From an uncultured Collinsella sp. (GTDB lineage: Bacteria; Actinomycetota; Coriobacteriia; Coriobacteriales; Coriobacteriaceae), in NCBI GenBank assembly GCA_900552705.1, contig USAX01000006.1, forward strand, positions 1 to 29,262: a stretch of 29,262 nucleotides of DNA, written 5' to 3'. The notes beneath the pieces are model-generated. The model was not told the origin of the DNA. It searched no databases and was given only the letters and a program-made list of their open reading frames with translations. A program made the translations under genes and the position numbers. Positions 15,557 through 21,952 of the stretch are shown here, piece after piece; within the stretch, counting starts at the first letter, position 1; every line of letters begins with the position of its first letter.

Positions 15557-17098
15557 CTACTGTGAGGTGCTGAGCGAACGCCTGACTGCATCACGCCAGC
15601 CCGCAAGGTTTTGCTCGCGGCGCTCGGCGGACATGTGGGGAAGGAAGGTCCTAACAATCTGGGCATTTTGCTCCAGCTCTTCCAGGTCTTCCCAATAGCC
15701 GACGGCAAGACCCGCCAAGTACGCGGCACCGATTGCCGTGGTCTCCACCGTCTCGCATTGCAGCACGGGGATATCCAGCAGGTCGGCCTGGAATTGCATG
15801 ATGAACTCGTTGCGCGAGGCACCGCCATCGACAGACAGGCGCTCAATCGAAAGCCCCACGTCCTGCTCCATGGCGCGCAGCACGTCGTAGCTCTGATATG
15901 CCATGGATTCGCAGGCGGCACGTACGATGGTCGCACGGCTCGAGGCGCCGGTCAGACCGCACACGATACCGCGAGCATGCGGGTCCCACCAGGGAGCACC
16001 CAAACCCGCAAAGGCGGGAACGAAGTAGCAGCCCTCGTTGTCGCTAATCGAAGCGGCGAGTTGTGCCGACTCGCTCACGCTCGAGATGATGCCCATGTTG
16101 TTGCGAAGCCAGTTCATCGTTGAGCCGGCGGCAAAAATAGAGCCCTCGAGCGCATAGCTGACTTTGCCGTCCGCAGCGATACCGATGGTGGAGACCAGGC
16201 CATTCTTGGATTCGACGATCTCGTCGCCGGTGTTCATGAGCATAAAGCAACCCGTGCCATAGGTGTTTTTGGTCTGGCCGGGACGGAAACAGCAGTGGCC
16301 GAACAGCGACGCCTGTTGGTCACCCGCCACGCCCATGATGGGCGGCATGTTGGTCATGATGTCGCTCGCGACGCGGCCGTAGTCGCCCGAGCTCCAGCGA
16401 ACCTCGGGCATCATGGAGCGTGGAACGTCAAAGAGTGCCAGCAGGTCGTCGTCCCAATCGAGCGTATGGATATTAAAGAGTGCCGTGCGGCTGGCATTGG
16501 TGTAGTCGGTGGCAAAGACCTGGCCGCCGGTGAGGTTGTAGATGAGCCAGGTGTCGATGGTGCCAAACATGAGGTCGCCCGCCGCCGCGCTTTCGCGTGC
16601 GCCGTCGACGTTGTCGAGAATCCACTGCACCTTGGAGGCCGAGAAATACGGGTCGAGCGTGAGTCCCGTGCGGGAGCGCACCAGCCCTTCTGCGCCCTGC
16701 TCGACAAGCTCGTCGATCAGAGGTGCGGTACGGCGGCACTGCCATACGATAGCGTTATAGATCGGCTGACCGCTCACGCGATCCCAGACCACCGTGGTCT
16801 CGCGCTGGTTGGAGATGCCGATGGCGGCAATGCGGTCGGAGTGAATACCGCTCTTAAACTGGACTTCCATCATGACGGCGATCTGGCTAGCAAGGACCGC
16901 CATGGGGTCTTGCTCTACCCAACCGGGACGCGGGAAGCTGGTTTTGACGCTGCGACGTGCCTGCGCGACGATGCAGCCGTACTCGTCGACGATGGTCGCA
17001 AGTACCGAGGTGGTGCCGCAGTCGAGCGCCATGATGTAGGAACCGCCAAAGTCAAACGAGGCATCTTCCATGCCCAGGCTGCCCAGATTCAACGACAT
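15557..17098 (-). CDS. glpK: Glycerol kinase
   Basis: Cytoplasmic FGGY-family kinase making glycerol 3-phosphate from glycerol and ATP. At 513 residues it is full length, with about 15 extra residues before the first phosphate loop (MALDCGTTSVLATIVDEYG). Other marks are SNQRETTVVWD, YTNASRTALFNIHT, GVAGDQQASLFGH, TKNTYGTGCFMLMNTG and the C-terminal LSVDGGASRNEFIMQFQADLL. It begins 13 bases after the tsaC-type gene with AAAGG before the ATG, so they are probably co-transcribed. No glycerol transporter or glycerol 3-phosphate dehydrogenase gene is in the window. Confidence 0.96.
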   Translation of the reverse strand: MSLNLGSLGMEDASFDFGGSYIMALDCGTTSVLATIVDEYGCIVAQARRSVKTSFPRPGWVEQDPMAVLASQIAVMMEVQFKSGIHSDRIAAIGISNQRETTVVWDRVSGQPIYNAIVWQCRRTAPLIDELVEQGAEGLVRSRTGLTLDPYFSASKVQWILDNVDGARESAAAGDLMFGTIDTWLIYNLTGGQVFATDYTNASRTALFNIHTLDWDDDLLALFDVPRSMMPEVRWSSGDYGRVASDIMTNMPPIMGVAGDQQASLFGHCCFRPGQTKNTYGTGCFMLMNTGDEIVESKNGLVSTIGIAADGKVSYALEGSIFAAGSTMNWLRNNMGIISSVSESAQLAASISDNEGCYFVPAFAGLGAPWWDPHARGIVCGLTGASSRATIVRAACESMAYQSYDVLRAMEQDVGLSIERLSVDGGASRNEFIMQFQADLLDIPVLQCETVETTAIGAAYLAGLAVGYWEDLEELEQNAQIVRTFLPHMSAERREQNLAGWRDAVRRSLSTSQ

Positions 17099-17111
17099 CG
17101 CTTAAACCTTT

Positions 17112-17855
17112 CTATTGCATCGGGTCGGACAGGACCCGTTCGATCTCTGATGCGGGAAGTGCGCCTTGGCGCAGGATCTGGAGCTCGCCGTGCTGAAACG
17201 ACACGATGGTCGAGGCGTCGCGACACGGGGTCTCACCGGCGTCGACGGCAACATCGACCCCCTCCAGGATGCGACCCTCCACCGTGATAAAACTTGCCGG
17301 CGCGGGCGCGCCATGCGTGTTGGCGCTGGTGCAGGCAAGGGGGCTGCCACAGGCGCGAATGAGCGCCTGCACCACGGGCGAGGCCGAAGCGCGAAGTGCC
17401 ACCGTGTCGTCGGCAGCGCGCATAAAGGTCGGCACGCAGGGGGCTGCCTTGACCACGATAGTCAGGGCTCCCGGCCAGCATCGTCGCGCGAGTATGCGGG
17501 CATCTTCCGGGATATCCACGCCATAGCGGTCGAGTGCTTCGACGCCATCGACCAGCCAAGCGACGGTTTGCGTGAGTTCACGTTGCTTGAGAGTGAAGAT
17601 ACGGCGATAGCCGGTGCCGAGCGCAGGAACTGCGGCGCCATTGACGGCAGCCTGCGGATCGCGCGGCCACGATGGGAATTCGCTTGTATCTTGGGGCACG
17701 GCGTCCGAGAAGGCGTTGACTGCCACGGCGACACCGTAGACGGTCTCGGTCGGGATCAAAGCCAGGCCGCCGCGGCCGAGCACCTCGGCCGTGCGCTCGA
17801 CGGCAAGCCGATGCGGCTCGCGCGTTCCCTCGTATACCCGATAGACCGTCTGCAT
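17112..17855 (-). CDS. L-threonylcarbamoyladenylate synthase, Sua5/YrdC/YwlC family
   Basis: Makes threonylcarbamoyl-AMP from threonine, bicarbonate and ATP, the first step of the universal t6A37 tRNA modification. The 247-residue protein has the YrdC-domain marks PTETVYG (36-42), KQRE near 90, ARRCWPGALTIVVKA (123-137) and SANTHGAP. No C-terminal Sua5 domain follows, so it is the short type. About 30-35 extra residues (about 48-82, with SEFPSWPRDPQAAVNGAAV) sit between the PTETVYG strand and the next conserved block, where the standard fold has only a few. Next to prfA/prmC and upp/atp as in Bacillus (ywlC). The Shine-Dalgarno site is AAGGGG, rather far upstream (about 11 bases). Confidence 0.9.
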   Translation of the reverse strand: MQTVYRVYEGTREPHRLAVERTAEVLGRGGLALIPTETVYGVAVAVNAFSDAVPQDTSEFPSWPRDPQAAVNGAAVPALGTGYRRIFTLKQRELTQTVAWLVDGVEALDRYGVDIPEDARILARRCWPGALTIVVKAAPCVPTFMRAADDTVALRASASPVVQALIRACGSPLACTSANTHGAPAPASFITVEGRILEGVDVAVDAGETPCRDASTIVSFQHGELQILRQGALPASEIERVLSDPMQ

Positions 17856-17989
17856 GTGTATGCCAGCCCCTTACGCTCTGGTGCAAGTTTGTTTACTGTG
17901 GGGCATTCTCGCACGAAACGTTCAACCTATTTGCCCAGAGCGCATGTTGGTTTGGTGAGCGGCTCTAGTAGTCGGTGAAAGTGAGGGGG

Positions 17990-18436
17990 TTATTGGACTG
18001 CGACGAACTTCTTTGGCCTGCCGGCGTGACGTTCTTGGGCGGCGTAACGCTCGATACTGTCTATCGTTATCATCCGACGGCCGTCGACGAGTTCAACATC
18101 GAGCTTTCCGGCTTTGACCAGCGCGGTAATCCGCGGAGCGGAGACTTTGAGGTCCAGCGCTGCGTCTTTAAATGTTCGGCACGCCGCTTCCCGAGCGTCC
18201 TCGTGGTCGATTTCGACTGAAAGGGCCACGACCTCGGCCGAGCGTTCGTACCCTGCCGGAGTCAAACCGTTGTTGAGGTCGTCGGCCAAAAACGCCATCA
18301 GTGCCTCGGTGGCATGGGCAATCGCTTCTTCGCGCGTATCGCCATCGGCAAAGGCGCCGGGAATCTGCGGGAAGCTAGCGCAGTAACCATCGTCTTCTTT
18401 TATGAGAACGCAGTCATAGGTAAATCGCTGCCTCAT
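17990..18436 (-). CDS. hicB: HicB-family antitoxin with C-terminal DNA-binding domain
   Basis: Antitoxin of a HicAB system, expected to bind and block HicA and repress the operon. The 148 residues hold the HicB partial RNase H fold (about 4-75: YDCVLIKEDDGYCASFPQIPG then REEAIAHATEAL), followed by a linker and a small helix-turn-helix-like domain (about 95-135: LKVSAPRITALVKAGKLDV...GRRMITIDSIERYAA). That last part resembles excisionase/HTH_17-type domains, not the ribbon-helix-helix or Cro types more usual in HicB. I chose the ATG at 18436 with GGAGG upstream, 11 bases after hicA. Confidence 0.88.
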   Translation of the reverse strand: MRQRFTYDCVLIKEDDGYCASFPQIPGAFADGDTREEAIAHATEALMAFLADDLNNGLTPAGYERSAEVVALSVEIDHEDAREAACRTFKDAALDLKVSAPRITALVKAGKLDVELVDGRRMITIDSIERYAAQERHAGRPKKFVAVQ

Positions 18437-18447
18437 TTTGCCTCCAA

Positions 18448-18633
18448 CTACCATCCAGCTTGGCGACGAATACTTGCCCACGTGCCCTTCTTTGGTCGAT
18501 CACCACCAGAGCCGTTCACGGTGACAACGCGGTCACCAGAAACATACTTAGCATGACTACCGACTTGCGCGACCTTCACGAATCCATCGTGCTTGAGTAG
18601 GGCAATGATTTCCCGAAAGGTAGGAGGTTGCAT
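18448..18633 (-). CDS. hicA: HicA-family mRNA interferase toxin
   Basis: A 61-residue double-stranded-RNA-binding-like toxin that in this family cleaves mRNA. The pattern is typical: an N-terminal EIIALLKHDGFV helix, the catalytic histidine in VGSHAKYV (His27), and the end GTWASIRRQAGW. An AGAGG site lies 8 bases before the ATG. HicB follows directly, toxin first, which is the common HicAB order. The pair sits between prmC and the tsaC-type gene and has its own AT-rich promoter. Confidence 0.93.
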   Translation of the reverse strand: MQPPTFREIIALLKHDGFVKVAQVGSHAKYVSGDRVVTVNGSGGDRPKKGTWASIRRQAGW

Positions 18634-18657
18634 GGGCCGACCTCTTTCAGCCGTCCT

Positions 18658-18687
18658 AATTATAAACTACTTTATAATTTTTGCTAA
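18658..18687 (-). promoter_or_regulatory. hicAB promoter overlapped by an inverted repeat
   Basis: On the minus strand TTAGCA (18682-18687) and TATAAT (18659-18664) are spaced by exactly 17 bases, ending 26 bases before hicA. An inverted repeat AATTATAAA-ctac-TTTATAATT (18658-18679) covers the -10 and most of the spacer, well placed for autorepression by HicB. The site is far more AT-rich than its surroundings. Confidence 0.75.
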
Positions 18688-18701
18688 CCAGTTAATAAAT
18701 A

Positions 18702-19952
18702 TTACTGGCGTTGCTTGGGCTCGGTGACGATGGCTCGGACAATGCGGGGGCGATCGGTGAGGTCGTGGACGATACGCACGTCCGAAAGGCCTGCTTGACG
18801 ACAGAGCTCGGCCGCGGCGTCGAGCGCGCCCTCGTAGAGCTCGCAGGCAAACAGGCCGCCGGCACGCAGCATGTAGGGCGCCGCGTTGAGCAGGCGGCGG
18901 AAGATATCGAGACCGTCGGCACCGCCCTCGAGCGCCAGATCGGGCTCAAAGTCCTTGACCTCATGCGGCAGCGAGCGCATGACATCGGTGGGGATGTAGG
19001 GCGGGTTGGAGACGAGTACGTCAAAGGTGCCCCACTCTTCGCGGGGAATGGAGCTCACCAGGTTTGTGAGGCTGAAGGCGACCTCGTCGGACGTGAGGCC
19101 AAGCGCATCACGGTTTTTGGTAGCAAGGTCGATGGCACGCGGCTCGATATCGGTAGCAGTGCAGGTAACGTGGCCGCGGCGCTCCCAGGCGATCGAGAGC
19201 GAGATACAGCCCGTGCCGCAGCCGACCTCGAGAACGCGGGCAGTGCGGGGCTCGGCTGGGGCAGGCGCAGCGGCATCCTGAGCTGAAACCGTCTCCTGGT
19301 CGGCGCCCTCGATGGCGATGTCGTATTCGTCGAGCTCGGGCTCGGCGGCTTCCGCGGCTTCGGCTTCTGCTGCTTGCGCGGCGGCTTCCTCGGCCTCGCG
19401 ATCGGCCAGTTCCTCGGCATAGGCACGGCTGCCCAGTACGTCGCCGCCTAGCGCCGCCTCATCGGCAGCCGTCAGGTTAGCGGCACGGCGCTCGGCAGTC
19501 GCGCGTTCGTCTGCCAACGCGGCCTCGGCCTTGCGTGCCTCCTCGACCTCATCGTTCCAAGGCAGCTCAACACGCTGACGGGCAGCAGCTTCGGGGCTCA
19601 GCACCTCGGCATCCAGATAATTGAGAACTTCCTCGACGAGCATCTCGGTTTCGGGGCGCGGAATGAGCACACCGGGAGCGCACGCGACGTCAATCATGCG
19701 AAACTGCGTGCTGCCGGTGATGTACTGTAGCGGCTCGCCTTTGGCGCGACGAACGACGGCCGCATGCATGGTCTCGAGCTGGGCCGCGTTAAGCGTCTCG
19801 TCCATACGCATATATAGGTCAATGCGCGCCAGGCCCGTGGCGGCGCACAGCAGCCACTCGGCAGAAAGACGGGGGTGCTTCTCGCCGCGCTCGGCCAGGT
19901 ACTCCTTGGTCCACTCGAGACAACGCTTGATGGTCCAGATCTCGTTTGCCAT
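18702..19952 (-). CDS. prmC: Release factor glutamine methyltransferase with long internal insertion
   Basis: Methylates the glutamine of the GGQ motif in release factors, raising termination efficiency; prfA lies upstream. The 416 residues far exceed the usual about 280. The N-terminal helical domain (1-80) and the substrate motif with APGVLIPRPETEMLVEEVL (92-110) are normal. The SAM site VLEVGCGTG (240-248) and catalytic NPPY (316-319) are also intact. Between them, about 114-236, lies an Ala/Glu-rich, acidic, probably helical and disordered insertion in one open frame. I chose the ATG at 19952 (GGGAGG upstream). The gene is intact, so an active enzyme is likely; the insertion's role is unknown. 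Confidence 0.93.
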   Translation of the reverse strand: MANEIWTIKRCLEWTKEYLAERGEKHPRLSAEWLLCAATGLARIDLYMRMDETLNAAQLETMHAAVVRRAKGEPLQYITGSTQFRMIDVACAPGVLIPRPETEMLVEEVLNYLDAEVLSPEAAARQRVELPWNDEVEEARKAEAALADERATAERRAANLTAADEAALGGDVLGSRAYAEELADREAEEAAAQAAEAEAAEAAEPELDEYDIAIEGADQETVSAQDAAAPAPAEPRTARVLEVGCGTGCISLSIAWERRGHVTCTATDIEPRAIDLATKNRDALGLTSDEVAFSLTNLVSSIPREEWGTFDVLVSNPPYIPTDVMRSLPHEVKDFEPDLALEGGADGLDIFRRLLNAAPYMLRAGGLFACELYEGALDAAAELCRQAGLSDVRIVHDLTDRPRIVRAIVTEPKQRQ

Positions 19953-20000
19953 GGGGTCCTCCCCTCTTAAGCGCCGGGCGGCGCGCGAATGTCGGAGCAG

Positions 20001-20027
20001 ATTGTACGCGAGGCCAGCGCTTGGCAA
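20001..20027 (-). promoter_or_regulatory. Possible prmC promoter
   Basis: TACAAT (20001-20006) with TTGCCA (20022-20027) on the minus strand, spaced by 15 bases, which is short. It would give a leader of about 40 bases before the prmC start codon. Confidence 0.35.
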
Positions 20028-20118
20028 GGGACGATTGAAGGCGATTATCGAGAATCAGCCCAGATTTTTGCTTGGAGCCCACCTGAAGTGTTCATTCGTC
20101 GACGTCTAAATCTGCATC

Positions 20119-20189
20119 CGTCAAGTTTTTGGCAAGGTTGACCCAAAACTGACCAATATCTAACCAAGAACTTGCCAAATCACTTGACG
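20119..20189 (-). promoter_or_regulatory. Inverted repeat enclosing three 11-base tandem repeats upstream of prmC
   Basis: Outer arms CGTCAAGT/ACTTGACG and inner arms TTTGGCAAG/CTTGCCAAA form an imperfect stem of about 20 pairs. Inside are three consecutive 11-mers: TGACCCAAAAC (20139), TGACCAATATC (20150) and TAACCAAGAAC (20161). Repeats spaced by one helical turn suggest a protein binding array. It lies about 170 bases before prmC. No candidate regulator is encoded next to it. Confidence 0.5.
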
Positions 20190-20267
20190 CGCGACACGCC
20201 AAAATTCGCCCCACGACTTCTCGAACGATAATTTAAGCATTATTTTCGGCGATAGACACATGCCGAT

Positions 20268-20334
20268 CATTGCTTTGCGCAGGTGAACGGCTCAATAACT
20301 ATCAAAGCAGATTGAATAACATCCCAAAGCAATG
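20268..20334. repeat. Spaced 10-base inverted repeat in the prfA-prmC gap
   Basis: CATTGCTTTG (20268-20277) and CAAAGCAATG (20325-20334) are exact inverted copies 47 bases apart, with a partial third copy (CAAAGCA at 20304-20310) between them. The whole gap 19953-20593 is 641 bases without a gene. Besides this repeat it holds the 20119-20189 array, a palindromic repeat and structured element B; I see no RNA gene of a known class. Confidence 0.5.
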
Positions 20335-20343
20335 TACCCAACC

Positions 20344-20427
20344 TAGTCGTTGGACGTTCTTGTTTGACTAGTCATTTAAGAACGTCCCCAACGACTACTC
20401 ATTTAAGTCTGTCCCCAATGAGTGCCC
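20344..20427. repeat. Long palindromic intergenic repeat (copy 2) plus half unit
   Basis: Arms TAGTCGTTGG-ACGTTCTT and AAGAACGTCCCCAACGACTA (20344-20397) pair except for two missing G on the left. The loop is nearly identical to the copy at 4749-4811. A further unit follows at 20396-20427 (ACTCATTTAAGTCTGTCCCCAATGAGT), in which a short outer tag is again self-complementary. Confidence 0.8.
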
Positions 20428-20448
20428 CGCCACAGGTTGAGCATAAGT

Positions 20449-20593
20449 CAGCGAAAACGCCCCTAAGCGAGCAAGGTGACGTGAAAGAGGAGGGAAGCGT
20501 ACTTTGGTACGCGACCGACGATTGAACGTCAGATTGCCGCTTAGGGGCGTTTGCAGCGTCGAGCCGTTACGGCGTTTGGTAAAACGCCGTAAC
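20449..20593 (-). repeat. Structured 3'-end element, copy B (after prfA)
   Basis: Same fold as copy A (4855-5001). P1 pairs CGCCCCTAAGCG (20458-20469) with 20538-20549 and extends by AAA/TTT. P2 pairs GACGT (20478-20482) with ACGTC (20526-20530). P3 is GCGTAC-TTTG-GTACGC (20497-20512). P4 is a perfect 12-pair hairpin at 20566-20593 with loop GGTA, touching the prfA stop codon. Shared unpaired sequence includes AGCAAGGTG, TGAAA, CAGATTGC and TTTGCAGCGTC. P1, P2 and P4 differ from copy A at ten paired positions, all compensated. On the minus strand P1 closes with GGCGTTTTCG, so termination of prfA transcripts is possible. Confidence 0.75.
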
Positions 20594-21661
20594 TTAAACT
20601 GCCTGTGCCAGCTTCTCGGCTCGCTCGGCGGCAGCGAGCGCCTCGATGACGGTGCCGAGCTGATCGCCCAGAAGGACGCCGTTGTAGGTGGAGTTGAAAC
20701 CGATGCGGTGATCGGTCACGCGGTCCTGGGGCTGGTTGTAGGTACGGATCTTCTCGGAACGGTTGCCGTGGCCGATCTGGCTTTGGCGCTCGGCACCGAG
20801 CTCGGCCTGCTGCTTCTCGAGCTCCATCTCGTACAGACGGGCGCGCAGCATTTGCATGCAGACTTCGCGGTTCTGGATCTGGGAGCGCTGTTCCTGCGAC
20901 TGCACCACGGTGTTGGTGGGCAGGTGGGTGATGCGCACGGCAGAATAAGTGGTATTAACGCACTGACCGCCAGGGCCGGAGGCGCAGTAGGTGTCGATGC
21001 GCAGGTCGGACTGGTTGATCTGAACGTCGATTTCCTCGGCCTCGGGAAGTACGGCGACGGTAGCCGTGGAGGTCTGAATGCGGCCCTGGGACTCGGTCTT
21101 GGGGACACGCTGGACGCGGTGCACGCCGGACTCGAACTTCATGACGGAGTAGACGCGGTCGCCCTCGACCTTGAACTCGATGGACTTAAAGCCGCCGGCC
21201 TCGCTGGGGCTGGAATCGAGCACGGTGGTCTTCCAGCCGCGCGATTCGCAGAAGCGCTGATACATCTTGTACAGGTCGCCGGCAAAGATGGCCGCCTCGT
21301 CGCCACCGGCGGCGGAGCGAATCTCGACGATGGTGTTCTTATCGTCGTTGGGGTCGCTCGGGATGAGCATGTACTTAATGTCTTCCTCGAGCTGGGGAAG
21401 CTTGGCCTCGTTTTCGGAGATGTCCATCTGGAGCATCTCTTTCTCATCGGCATCGGTGGTATCGTGGAGCATCTCCTTGGCAGCCTCGATGTCATCGAGC
21501 GCGCCGATGTACTCGCGCGAGGCGGCGATGAGGTCGGACTGGTGCGCGTACTCCTTGTTGAGACGCGTGAACTCCTTAATATCGGAGGCGACGGCCGGGT
21601 CGGAGAGCTTCTTCTCGAGCTCCTCGTAGGCCTTGATAATCTTTTCGAGCTTGTCGCGCAT
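20594..21661 (-). CDS. prfA: Peptide chain release factor 1
   Basis: Recognises UAA and UAG in the ribosomal A site and triggers peptide release. The 355 residues are full length. The tripeptide anticodon region reads RVPKTESQGRIQTS with PKT at 187-189 (P-x-T marks RF1, not RF2), and the catalytic GGQ is at 231-233 in SGPGGQCVNTTYSAVRITH. Gln233 is the expected PrmC target. The ATG at 21659-21661 has AAAGGAG 7 bases upstream. The gene is separated from prmC by 641 bases and a structured element begins directly at its stop codon. Confidence 0.97.
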   Translation of the reverse strand: MRDKLEKIIKAYEELEKKLSDPAVASDIKEFTRLNKEYAHQSDLIAASREYIGALDDIEAAKEMLHDTTDADEKEMLQMDISENEAKLPQLEEDIKYMLIPSDPNDDKNTIVEIRSAAGGDEAAIFAGDLYKMYQRFCESRGWKTTVLDSSPSEAGGFKSIEFKVEGDRVYSVMKFESGVHRVQRVPKTESQGRIQTSTATVAVLPEAEEIDVQINQSDLRIDTYCASGPGGQCVNTTYSAVRITHLPTNTVVQSQEQRSQIQNREVCMQMLRARLYEMELEKQQAELGAERQSQIGHGNRSEKIRTYNQPQDRVTDHRIGFNSTYNGVLLGDQLGTVIEALAAAERAEKLAQAV

Positions 21662-21869
21662 GGCGGGACTCCTTTATATGCGTGAAGGTGAAAATCGGCA
21701 GAGTTGATGGGGCGCGCGGCGCCACTGCGGGGGTAAGCCCGGCTAGAACATGTCGATCTTCAGATACATGCGCATCCCTTCGCGTATGGGGTACATAGTT
21801 GCGGTCTAACCCATACATGATAGCGTGCGCAGACAAACCTGCATATAACCCGCACGGAATGAGTGGACG

Positions 21870-21950
21870 TAGCCGTTGGGTACGTTCCTTAACGACCAGT
21901 CGTTTAAGAACGTCCCCAACGGCTAACAAAGGGACTGTCGCTTTGTCACA
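21870..21950. repeat. Palindromic intergenic repeats (copy 3 and a TTTGTCA-type unit)
   Basis: TAGCCGTTGGG (21870-21880) and CCCAACGGCTA (21915-21925) are exact inverted arms around ACGTTCCTTAA...TTTAAGAACGT, the same core as at 4749 and 20344. Directly after it, AACAAAGGGACTGTCGCTTTGTCA (21926-21949) is a decayed relative of the perfect palindrome at 28604-28632. The pair ends 3 bases from the stop codon of the M20 peptidase gene. The rest of the gap 21662-21869 shows nothing recognisable. Confidence 0.75.
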
Positions 21951-21952
21951 TT

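Noticed and set aside
18688..18708. CCAG...CTGG hairpin at the prmC 3' end as terminator
   Set aside because: Only about five sure pairs, it overlaps the prmC stop codon and has no T-run.
19953..20027. Upstream start for prmC at 20027
   Set aside because: The extra 25 residues are Arg-rich and unlike the family, and they cover the likely promoter; the ATG at 19952 has GGGAGG.
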